From contig PAHC01000004.1 of assembly GCA_002704755.1 (NCBI GenBank), positions 1-17,573 of the forward strand: 17,573 nt of DNA. The letters run 5' to 3'. Under the pieces are notes generated by a model. It did not search any database. It was given only the letters and a program-made list of their open reading frames with translations, and was not told where the DNA came from. Position 1 is the first letter of the stretch, and every line of letters starts with the position of its first letter. The stretch comes from Rhodobiaceae bacterium. GTDB lineage: Bacteria; Pseudomonadota; Alphaproteobacteria; Rhizobiales; TMED25. Positions 1 through 6,535 of the stretch are shown here, piece after piece. A program made the position numbers and the translations under genes.

Positions 1-441
1 GATATTTCAATCATTTATGGCGGCGGAAATAAGGGTTTAATGGGGCACATTGCGCGATCGGTTATAGATAACAGAGGTAAGGTCGTAGCAATAATTCCTG
101 AGTTTCTCATGAAATATGTCGAAATAATTGATGGCATCGATGATGTGATAGTGACAAAGGATATGCATGAAAGAAAACAGAAAATGTATTCGTTATCCGA
201 TGCCTTCGTAACGCTGCCTGGAGGCATTGGTACGCTTGATGAAACGACAGAGGTACTGACATGGAACCAACTTAAACAACATAACAAAAAGCTTGTTATA
301 GCAAATTATGATAATTTTTGGGATCCATATATAAATCTCCTAGAACATCTACATGAGAGAGAATTTTTAAATAGTCTAGAAAAAATTAATTATCACGCTG
401 CCTCAACTTCACAAGAGATTTTGGAAATCTTTAATTATTAG
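1..441 (+). CDS. LOG-family protein (cytokinin riboside 5'-monophosphate phosphoribohydrolase type), 5' truncated by window edge
   Basis: The reading frame is open from base 1, and the residues before the first ATG (position 40) are clearly conserved, with YGGGNKGLMG across that ATG. The true start therefore lies outside the window and 146 residues are visible. The LOG hallmark is present: PGGIGTLDE at fragment residues 73-81, preceded by the MHERKQKMY segment and a Rossmann-like SDAFVTLPGG strand. Family members hydrolyse the N-glycosidic bond of nucleoside 5'-monophosphates, releasing the base and ribose 5-phosphate. In most bacteria the physiological substrate is uncertain, so a cytokinin role should not be assumed. 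The protein looks cytosolic, with no signal or membrane segment. It is the only gene at this end on the plus strand and converges on the lyase gene. The family call is firm; the substrate is unknown. Confidence 0.9.
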   Translation, partial: DISIIYGGGNKGLMGHIARSVIDNRGKVVAIIPEFLMKYVEIIDGIDDVIVTKDMHERKQKMYSLSDAFVTLPGGIGTLDETTEVLTWNQLKQHNKKLVIANYDNFWDPYINLLEHLHEREFLNSLEKINYHAASTSQEILEIFNY

Positions 442-539
442 AATGAATATAGCTAAATGCTATCTGAGGGGTTCTATGACCTGAGATACTGACTACTTCT
501 GGTATTCTTATGCCTCAAATGGCTATAAACCCAATAAAC

Positions 540-579
540 ATTAACTATTCAGATCTACAAAGGTTAATTCTATTTTTTT
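540..579 (+). terminator. Possible weak intrinsic terminator after the LOG gene
   Basis: A 6-bp inverted repeat, ATTAAC (540-545) and GTTAAT (563-568), is followed within 5 bases by a run of seven T (573-579). The stem is AT-rich and the loop is 17 nt, so it would be weak. Its place between two convergent genes fits a terminator for the LOG transcript. No better stem-loop with a T-run was found in the 139-bp gap. Confidence 0.3.
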
Positions 580-580
580 A

Positions 581-1495
581 TTATTCATAACTATGTATAT
601 TATCAATCTCTGATAAATTCATATCCCATGGATTTTTCGCAGTGCTATGTTGCATGTCATCCCACCAAATATTCTTTGTAGGGTATAAAATTTCCCAATC
701 TATACTCCAGGGATCGTTAGTCATACTTTCAATTGATGATCCCACGTCAGAATGCGTATCTTTCCAACCAGGCAAAGTAATATTTGGGTTTAATCGGTAT
801 AAATCACGACTAACATATGAATGATATATTCCATATCTTATGCTTTGCCCGTATTTTTTAAAGTTTTTTGTTTTTAATTTATCTGGAACAAGGCCACTTT
901 CCGAATAACCACAAAATGCCTTTTTCGGTGTGCCATCAATCCAAATTTGAGCCTTTTTCTTTTCATTTTTAAACCACTTAGTATGTTTATCAGCTAAGTT
1001 TGTATATAGGGTGACATTGACCCATCTATTTGCAATATCATTGTAATCCATAATTTTGCAATGTTGTTTTATTTGGTTAAATGAGAGTACTAAATTGCCA
1101 TGCTCTAATTGTAAAACCCAAGTGGGGTCAGTAGCACCTTTAACTTTACTTTGAATTATAACCGTTTTGTATTCTAATTCTGTCGGCCATGTTTCATCAA
1201 CATAAAAACTAAATTTGTACCAATGCTCGTTACCACGTTTCCAATCTCCAATTCTTTCAATCCTGCCTCTATCTCTTAAACAATCGTCCTGACGCGAAGC
1301 CTTAGAGTAACCGCATTGTCCATGTTTTAATGTAAATTTTTCAGAAAATTTTCCTTCAATTTTGAATTCGTAGTCTCTGGAATATGTGTTTTCTTTTGCG
1401 CTAGAGTCGTTGAACTCCACACCGATTATATTTTCAGCTCTGGCTACAATTGAGTAAAATAAAACAAAAATAAAAACTGCTAACATCTTCATCAT
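581..1495 (-). CDS. Secreted polysaccharide lyase-like protein (heparin lyase I-like jelly-roll fold)
   Basis: A 304-residue protein with a typical signal peptide: basic start, hydrophobic residues 5-17, and a VARA motif giving predicted cleavage after Ala20. The mature part carries marks of the jelly-roll polysaccharide lyase family. These are paired cysteines C61 and C72, an Arg/Glu-rich DRGRIER stretch (74-81), a Trp/Tyr-rich strand (WYKFSFYVD, 92-100), a Gln at 115 in VIIQSK, YGIYHS (221-226), and a late WWDDM strand (277-281). Such enzymes cleave uronic-acid polysaccharides by beta-elimination outside the cytoplasm or in the periplasm; the polymer cannot be told from sequence. The start is the first of three near-adjacent ATGs (M1, M2, M4), and no convincing Shine-Dalgarno sequence was seen. 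No sugar transporter or sulfatase neighbours are in view. It lies downstream of cimA in the same direction, 100 bp away. Substrate unknown; active-site assignment is tentative. Confidence 0.75.
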   Translation of the reverse strand: MMKMLAVFIFVLFYSIVARAENIIGVEFNDSSAKENTYSRDYEFKIEGKFSEKFTLKHGQCGYSKASRQDDCLRDRGRIERIGDWKRGNEHWYKFSFYVDETWPTELEYKTVIIQSKVKGATDPTWVLQLEHGNLVLSFNQIKQHCKIMDYNDIANRWVNVTLYTNLADKHTKWFKNEKKKAQIWIDGTPKKAFCGYSESGLVPDKLKTKNFKKYGQSIRYGIYHSYVSRDLYRLNPNITLPGWKDTHSDVGSSIESMTNDPWSIDWEILYPTKNIWWDDMQHSTAKNPWDMNLSEIDNIHSYE

Positions 1496-1507
1496 ACAAA
1501 AACAACA

Positions 1508-1576
1508 TCACACCGCTAACTTCTTTGCAATCTTACTCTGATCGGCATGCGCATAGCGAAATAATGATCTTTGATT
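1508..1576 (-). pseudogene. Possible 3' remnant of a tyrosine recombinase (integrase)
   Basis: Between cimA and the lyase gene, the minus strand reads RYAHADQSKIAKKLAV followed by TGA (codons 1558 down to 1508). The R-Y-[AS]-H string is the usual context of the nucleophilic tyrosine near the C-terminus of phage-type integrases, and a short basic/alanine-rich tail before the stop is also typical. Upstream of about position 1570 the frame no longer looks like an integrase and soon enters the cimA stop region, so at most the last 20 or so codons survive. This patch is visibly richer in G+C than the surrounding intergenic DNA. A match this short could be chance. Confidence 0.28.
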
Positions 1577-1595
1577 GAAATTGAATGTAATGAAG

Positions 1596-3191
1596 TTAAA
1601 TATTCGACTGAACGAGTTTGTAATTAATTGCATCGTATAATGCTTGAAATGATGCGTCTACGATATTGGGGGATACGCCAATGGTAACCCATCGTTCATT
1701 AGTTTTTGTGTCTGATGACTCAACCAAAACCCTGGTTACAGCCCCTGTCCCACCATTCAATACTCTCACCTTATAATCAACGAGCTGCATATTCTTGAGG
1801 TATTTATTATATTTTCCAAGATCTCTTCGCATAGCGTTATCTAATGCATTCACAGGACCGTTACCCTCACCTGATGAGATGAATCGCTCACCGTCGACGA
1901 GAACTTTTACTGTTGCCTCTGAAACAGTTATGAGTTCTCCTTTTGCATTGATACGTCTTTCTACTAATGTCCTGAAACTTTCAACATTGAAAAATTCTTT
2001 TAAGTTACCAAATATTTCACGAGCCAATAGTTCAAAAGATGCCTGTGCACTCTCATAAGTATACCCTCTTGACTCCCTCTCTTTAACAATCTCCAACAAT
2101 TCAGTAATTCTTTGATCATCTTTTGGTATGTTAATCCCCATTTTCTTCAATGCAGAAACAACATTCGATTTTCCACCCTGATCGGATATTAATAACTTTC
2201 TCTCATTACCAACATTTTCAGGTTCCACATGCTCATATGTTTTAGGATCTTTAATGATTGCAGATGCATGAATACCGGCTTTTGTTGCGAAGGCGCTTTC
2301 ACCAACATATGGTGATTGTTTATCAGGTGCTCTATTTAGAATATCATCTATGATTAAGCTTGTTTTCCTAATATTTTTTAGAGCTTTATTCGTTACTGAT
2401 ATTTTAAAATTATTATTAAATCTCTCTTTTAGTAGAAGGGTTGGTATGATTGTGATTAGATCAGCATTACCACATCTCTCTCCAATACCGTTTAGCGTGC
2501 CTTGCACTTGACGCACACCGGATTGAATTGCTGCTAGACTATTGGCTACAGCATTTCCTGTATCATTATGAGCGTGAATGCCTAAGTTCTTACCAGGTAT
2601 TAGATTGCATATTTCAGTGACAATTTCAGATACTTCATCTGGTAATGTTCCACCATTTGTATCACACAAAACAACCCATCTTGCTCCTGATTCATAAGCT
2701 GCCTTTACGGATTCTGTAGCGTATTCTCTGTTATTCTTGTAACCATCAAAAAAATGTTCACAATCAACCATGACTTCACCATGTGATTTAGAAGCAGCTT
2801 TTACTGACTCTTTAATTGATGAAACATTTTCTTCAAGTGTACAACCAAGCGCTTTTCTTACATGAAAGTCCCATGATTTTGCGACATAACAAATTGCGTC
2901 CGTTTTATATGATAATAACTCATTAAACCCAGGATCATTTGAGGCTGAACGACCGGGTCTTTTTGTCATTCCAAATGAAACAAATTTTGAATTTTTGAAT
3001 TTTGGTGGTGAATTAAAAAAATCTGTATCTGTTGGATTAGCGCCAGGATATCCACCTTCAACATAATCTATACCCAAGTCATCAAGAATTTTTGATATTC
3101 TGTTTTTATCATCCACAGTGAAATCTACACCCGGCGTTTGGTTGCCATCTCTTAGCGTCGTATCAAATATATATATTTTTTCTTTACTCAT
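1596..3191 (-). CDS. cimA: Citramalate synthase
   Basis: A 531-residue enzyme of the alpha-isopropylmalate/homocitrate synthase superfamily. It condenses pyruvate and acetyl-CoA to (R)-citramalate, the entry to threonine-independent 2-oxobutyrate and isoleucine synthesis. The DRE-TIM barrel is complete: DTTLRDGNQ (10-18), CDTNGGTLP (176-184), metal-binding HAHND (206-210) and QGTLNGIGERCGNADL (230-245). The early EGGYPGANPTD segment favours citramalate synthase over LeuA. Linker and C-terminal regulatory domain follow, with a LeuA-dimer-like region from about residue 395 containing VLNGGTGAVTRVLVES, the usual seat of end-product feedback. The ATG lies inside the end of cysS (8-bp overlap, ATGAGTAA), so translation is probably coupled to cysS. 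It is the last gene of the long housekeeping array; no clear terminator follows. A homocitrate or 2-isopropylmalate synthase is less likely on length and motifs. Confidence 0.93.
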   Translation of the reverse strand: MSKEKIYIFDTTLRDGNQTPGVDFTVDDKNRISKILDDLGIDYVEGGYPGANPTDTDFFNSPPKFKNSKFVSFGMTKRPGRSASNDPGFNELLSYKTDAICYVAKSWDFHVRKALGCTLEENVSSIKESVKAASKSHGEVMVDCEHFFDGYKNNREYATESVKAAYESGARWVVLCDTNGGTLPDEVSEIVTEICNLIPGKNLGIHAHNDTGNAVANSLAAIQSGVRQVQGTLNGIGERCGNADLITIIPTLLLKERFNNNFKISVTNKALKNIRKTSLIIDDILNRAPDKQSPYVGESAFATKAGIHASAIIKDPKTYEHVEPENVGNERKLLISDQGGKSNVVSALKKMGINIPKDDQRITELLEIVKERESRGYTYESAQASFELLAREIFGNLKEFFNVESFRTLVERRINAKGELITVSEATVKVLVDGERFISSGEGNGPVNALDNAMRRDLGKYNKYLKNMQLVDYKVRVLNGGTGAVTRVLVESSDTKTNERWVTIGVSPNIVDASFQALYDAINYKLVQSNI

Positions 3192-4554
3192 TTATATATT
3201 CCCAGGTGGACTTATCTCCATCATCTTGAAGCTTTATTCCCATTAATTCAAGTTTATTCCTAATTTCATCGGATTTTTTATAATCCTTTGCCTTTCTTGC
3301 GGAATTCCTCTCTTCGATGAGTTTGTTTACTTCTGTTTCATCGATTGCATCTTTTTTACTATTTTGCTCTGATGCCATTGAATGGCTCAAATTTTTGATG
3401 TTAATTCCCAAAAAGTTTAATGCCCCAAAGAGTTTGTCGTATTCTTTATTTGAAAAATAAGCGTGCATCTTTGTAATTGCTTGAGGTGTATTTATATCAT
3501 CCAAAAGGGTTTCATAAAATTCTGATGGTACCTCTTGAGCCCGCAGATTATCTATGTTTGATACGGATACCCATTTCTTCAAAATGTTCTTGGATTCCTC
3601 CAAACTATTCTTTGTCCAATCTATTGGCTGCCTGTAGTGTGTTCTTAACATAGTAAATCTTAGGATTGCACCATGGTAAGTATCCAACATATCGTTCAAC
3701 GAAACCACATTTCCGAGTGATTTCGACATCTTTTTCCCCTCGATATTTAATGTTCCATTATGGACAAAATATTTGGCCATATGTTCGTTGGAATGATACG
3801 AACATGATTGAGCAACCTCATTTTCATGATGAGGGAATATCAGATCAATTCCCCCTCCATGAATATCAAATTCTTGCCCTAGATATTTTGATGACATTGC
3901 TGAGCACTCAATATGCCACCCTGGTCTGCCTTTTCCCCATGGACTATCCCAGTATGGCTCATTTGGCTGACTTGGTTTCCACAATACAAAATCAAGTGGG
4001 TTATTTTTATAGGTTGCAACTTCTATTCTTGCACCAGCTATTAAATCTTTCTGAGATTTATTGGATAAGCTCCCGTATTTGTCATATTTATTAATGTCAA
4101 ATATTACATGTCCATCCACTACATAAGCTGATTTCTTATCAATGAGACCTTCTATGATCTCAATCATTTCAGAGATATGTTCCGTTGCACGCGGTTCAAT
4201 TGATGGTAACAAACATTCTAATTTACTTGCATAATCTTTGAATTTTTTTTCAATATCCGTTGTTAGCTTCTTAATTGCTATATTTGTTTCAATATCAGGG
4301 TATTTTTCTGATGCTATTTTGTTTATTTTGTCATCTACATCAGTAATATTACGAACGTAAGTTACATTCTCATTTCCATAGAAGTTTCTTAATATCCTGT
4401 AAATAAGATCAAATACTATTACTGGTCTTGCATTACCTATATGTGGTTCGTCATAAACGGTTGGACCACAAACATACATCCTGATTTTATTTACATCTAA
4501 AGGAATGAATTCATCTTTTTTTTTAGTTATGGAATTGTATAGGTATAAATTCAT
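3184..4554 (-). CDS. cysS: Cysteine--tRNA ligase
   Basis: A 456-residue class I synthetase that activates cysteine with ATP and loads it onto tRNA-Cys in the cytosol. The HIGH-type signature is HIGN (38-41), preceded by MYVCGPTVYD. The KMSKS loop is intact (275-279). The four zinc ligands that let CysRS recognise cysteine align with those of the E. coli enzyme: C29, C217 (WHIECSAM), H242 and E246 (FPHHENE). Length matches the family, and the C-terminal helical anticodon-binding part with an ARKAKDYKKSDEIR helix is present. The ATG is 5 bp after the tetR stop. An AAGG Shine-Dalgarno lies in the last tetR codons, which end Leu-Arg-stop, 8 nt before the start, suggesting coupled translation. Its 3' end overlaps cimA by 8 bp. 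Confidence 0.97.
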   Translation of the reverse strand: MNLYLYNSITKKKDEFIPLDVNKIRMYVCGPTVYDEPHIGNARPVIVFDLIYRILRNFYGNENVTYVRNITDVDDKINKIASEKYPDIETNIAIKKLTTDIEKKFKDYASKLECLLPSIEPRATEHISEMIEIIEGLIDKKSAYVVDGHVIFDINKYDKYGSLSNKSQKDLIAGARIEVATYKNNPLDFVLWKPSQPNEPYWDSPWGKGRPGWHIECSAMSSKYLGQEFDIHGGGIDLIFPHHENEVAQSCSYHSNEHMAKYFVHNGTLNIEGKKMSKSLGNVVSLNDMLDTYHGAILRFTMLRTHYRQPIDWTKNSLEESKNILKKWVSVSNIDNLRAQEVPSEFYETLLDDINTPQAITKMHAYFSNKEYDKLFGALNFLGINIKNLSHSMASEQNSKKDAIDETEVNKLIEERNSARKAKDYKKSDEIRNKLELMGIKLQDDGDKSTWEYINE

Positions 4555-4559
4555 TCTGA

Positions 4560-5126
4560 TTACCTTAAATTATTTACTGAGATCATATTTAGAATCTTCT
4601 CTAAAGTCCTATTAAAACTCGAGTAATCACCAGTGGCGCGTGTAAAGATTAATGCACCCTCTATAGAGATAATGATATCCTCCGATATAGCTACTGCACG
4701 CGTGTTATCAATACCTTCATCTTCAATGATTTTAATGAGAGAGTCCTTCCAATACATTGCGGCATTCTTAATTTGCGTATGAAAAATATCTTTTGTTGAT
4801 CCAATAGCAAATACATCTATTAAACAAGACCTTTTGCCATTGTTATAAAATAAATTTATACCTTCTAGCATATTTTTTATTTTTGTTTGAAAGTTAAGAT
4901 CGGTTGCAAGCGGCGCTAATACTAATTTAGTAAAATCTCTGCTAATTTTTTCATAAACTGCATTAGCCATTTCTTCTTTTCCACCTGGGAAATGATAATA
5001 AAGGCTAGCTCTACCGAGTCCTGTCTTTTGAGACAATATTGTCAGACTAGTCCCGTCGTAACCAAACTCACAGAATATATCGATGAGTTTATCTACTAAA
5101 TCTCTATATGAAACAATTTTTACCAA
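4560..5126 (-). CDS. TetR/AcrR-family transcriptional regulator
   Basis: A 188-residue one-component repressor. The N-terminal helix-turn-helix is clear: residues about 8-50, with TSLTILSQKTGLGRASLYYHF and then PGGKEEM. The YYHFPGGKEEMA wording resembles the LmrA/YxaF branch of TetR proteins, known mainly as drug- or flavonoid-responsive repressors. The C-terminal ligand domain (about 60-188) cannot be matched to a ligand. The start is TTG, supported by a strong Shine-Dalgarno (AAGGTGAT, 5131-5138 on the complement), 5-6 nt away. It has its own promoter and a perfect palindrome just upstream, so autorepression is likely. It stands inside a gltX-cysS-cimA order and is followed by cysS after 5 bp, hence a repressor of its own operon may also throttle cysS and cimA. 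No divergent efflux pump or enzyme is present as an obvious dedicated target. Confidence 0.9.
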   Translation of the reverse strand: MVKIVSYRDLVDKLIDIFCEFGYDGTSLTILSQKTGLGRASLYYHFPGGKEEMANAVYEKISRDFTKLVLAPLATDLNFQTKIKNMLEGINLFYNNGKRSCLIDVFAIGSTKDIFHTQIKNAAMYWKDSLIKIIEDEGIDNTRAVAISEDIIISIEGALIFTRATGDYSSFNRTLEKILNMISVNNLR

Positions 5127-5139
5127 ACTATCACCTTTA

Positions 5140-5151
5140 GAACGATCGTTC
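5140..5151. promoter_or_regulatory. Predicted TetR operator palindrome
   Basis: GAACGATCGTTC is a perfect 12-bp inverted repeat. It starts two bases downstream of the tetR -10 box and spans the predicted transcription start, ending just before the Shine-Dalgarno. The AACG..CGTT arms and position are typical of TetR-family autoregulatory operators, where a bound dimer blocks RNA polymerase. No second copy was noticed in the window. Binding is inferred, not shown. Confidence 0.65.
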
Positions 5152-5152
5152 G

Positions 5153-5180
5153 ATTATAAATCAATTTTAATGAAAATCAA
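5153..5180 (-). promoter_or_regulatory. Predicted sigma70-type promoter for tetR-cysS-cimA
   Basis: On the minus strand a TTGATT -35 hexamer (5175-5180) is separated by 16 bp from a consensus TATAAT -10 (5153-5158). The -35 includes the gltX stop codon, so the promoter is embedded in the end of the upstream gene. The predicted start (about 5146) falls within the palindrome. It would give the regulator and the two genes behind it a transcript independent of the upstream array. Confidence 0.6.
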
Positions 5181-6526
5181 ATATAATTATCTAATCTTTT
5201 TTGCACTTTACCCTTGCCAAGTAAGAGCATGAAAGTTGCTAGTTCTGGGCCTGAGGTCTCGCCTGTGAGTGCAATTCTTATTGGTAAGTATAATTCTTTA
5301 CCTTTTAAACCGGTTTTTGCTGCTATTTTGCCTGTCCATTCTGACCATGTATTTTCATTCCAAGGATCTTCAGGTAATAACTCCTTTGCAGTTGTTATCA
5401 CTTCTTTATTTACACTATCATTAGCATTAATTGGGTTATCTCCTACAATATCCCACCATTTTTTGGCTTCATGGATATTGTTAATATTTGTCCTTATAAC
5501 ATTCCAAAATTTTTCAGCATTTTCACCTGTTATTCCATCCTGTCCTAATCTATCACTAGCTCTTTCAAATGGTATATTCTGAATAATCTTTTTGTTCAGA
5601 ACTTCGAGTTCTTCAATACTAAACCTTGCGGGGGAACGAGAGATTTTTGATAGGTCATAGTTCTTAACTAACTCATCGGTAGTTTGGAAGGCTTCTACAG
5701 CATCTGATGTACCAATACGCGCGCAGTAATTTATTAGAGTAATTGGTTCGATACCGCTTTCTCTAACTTCTTCAAGTGATAATGATCCTGATCTTTTTGA
5801 CATACGCGATCCATCTTTTTGCACCATTAAACTGTGATGACCAAAATTTGGAATAGATGCATTGAGTGTTTTGAATAACTGTATTTGTGTTGCTGTGTTA
5901 GATACATGATCTTCACCTCTCAATATATGAGTGATTTCTAGATCAATATCATCAACAACACTTGGTAATGTATATAAGAACGTTCCATCTGCCCTTATCA
6001 AAACGGGATCTGAAAAAGATCCGCAATCAATTGTTTGGCGACCCCTAATCAAATCGTTCCATTCAACAACCTCACGATCGAGTTTAAATCTCCAATATGG
6101 ATTTATGCTATTGGATTTATATTCATTTTTTTGCTCTTCAGTCAGGTTCAACGCACTCCTGTCATATATTGGAGGCTGACCACGAGATAAACTTAATTTT
6201 CTTGCACGGTTTAGCTCTTCATCAGTTTCAAAACAAGGGTAAAGCTTGCCCTGTTCAATTAGCTTGTTTGCAATATCTTGATATTTCTCGGTTTTTTCAG
6301 ACTGTCTTTTAATATCAAAAATATCTATTTCCAGCCAATCAATATCGTTAAGAATAGATTGGTAATACCTTTCCTCTGATCTTTCAGTATCTGTATCATC
6401 GATTCTTAGTATTAGCTTTCCATCAATTGCCTTAGAATATATATAGTTCAAAATTAATGTTCTGGCATTTCCGATATGTAAATTACCAGTTGGACTTGGA
6501 GCGAATCTGAGTTTATTGACTGTCAT
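5177..6526 (-). CDS. gltX: Glutamate--tRNA ligase (short, zinc-less type)
   Basis: A 449-residue class I synthetase charging tRNA with glutamate. Visible signatures are FAPSPTGNLHIGN with the HIGH-type HIGN at 17-20, RIDDTDTERS (41-50), LRGEDHVSNT (202-211) and the KMSKS-like RMSKR (241-245). It is a little shorter than the E. coli enzyme, and the zinc-binding Cys/His cluster is missing: only one Cys (C98) remains in the YPCFETDEEL region. This resembles the second GluRS (GltX2 type) found in many alphaproteobacteria. Those genomes usually make Gln-tRNA by amidation, and duplicated GluRSs can split tRNA-Glu and tRNA-Gln; which one this charges cannot be read from the sequence. The ATG lies 9 bp after the nadE stop. 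Its own stop is overlapped by the tetR promoter. Confidence 0.95.
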   Translation of the reverse strand: MTVNKLRFAPSPTGNLHIGNARTLILNYIYSKAIDGKLILRIDDTDTERSEERYYQSILNDIDWLEIDIFDIKRQSEKTEKYQDIANKLIEQGKLYPCFETDEELNRARKLSLSRGQPPIYDRSALNLTEEQKNEYKSNSINPYWRFKLDREVVEWNDLIRGRQTIDCGSFSDPVLIRADGTFLYTLPSVVDDIDLEITHILRGEDHVSNTATQIQLFKTLNASIPNFGHHSLMVQKDGSRMSKRSGSLSLEEVRESGIEPITLINYCARIGTSDAVEAFQTTDELVKNYDLSKISRSPARFSIEELEVLNKKIIQNIPFERASDRLGQDGITGENAEKFWNVIRTNINNIHEAKKWWDIVGDNPINANDSVNKEVITTAKELLPEDPWNENTWSEWTGKIAAKTGLKGKELYLPIRIALTGETSGPELATFMLLLGKGKVQKRLDNYI

Positions 6527-6535
6527 AATATTTTT

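Noticed and set aside
15..287. 90-codon open frame antisense to the LOG gene
   Set aside because: It lies wholly opposite a conserved coding frame with clear family motifs; it is a shadow.
449..463. ATAGC-TAAAT-GCTAT hairpin as a LOG terminator
   Set aside because: A perfect but 5-bp AT-rich stem with no following T-run; the 540-579 element is a better, though weak, candidate.
465..527. Possible TPP or SAM-type riboswitch, suggested by CTGAGG and GACCTGAG strings
   Set aside because: The order and core sequences do not fit either consensus, and the site lies downstream of a gene between convergent genes, not in a leader.
480..590. Short open frame with peptide-like composition (includes MPQMAINPININYSD) after the LOG gene
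   Set aside because: It follows an in-frame stop, has no clear start or ribosome site, resembles nothing recognised, and runs over the end of the lyase gene; too short to call.
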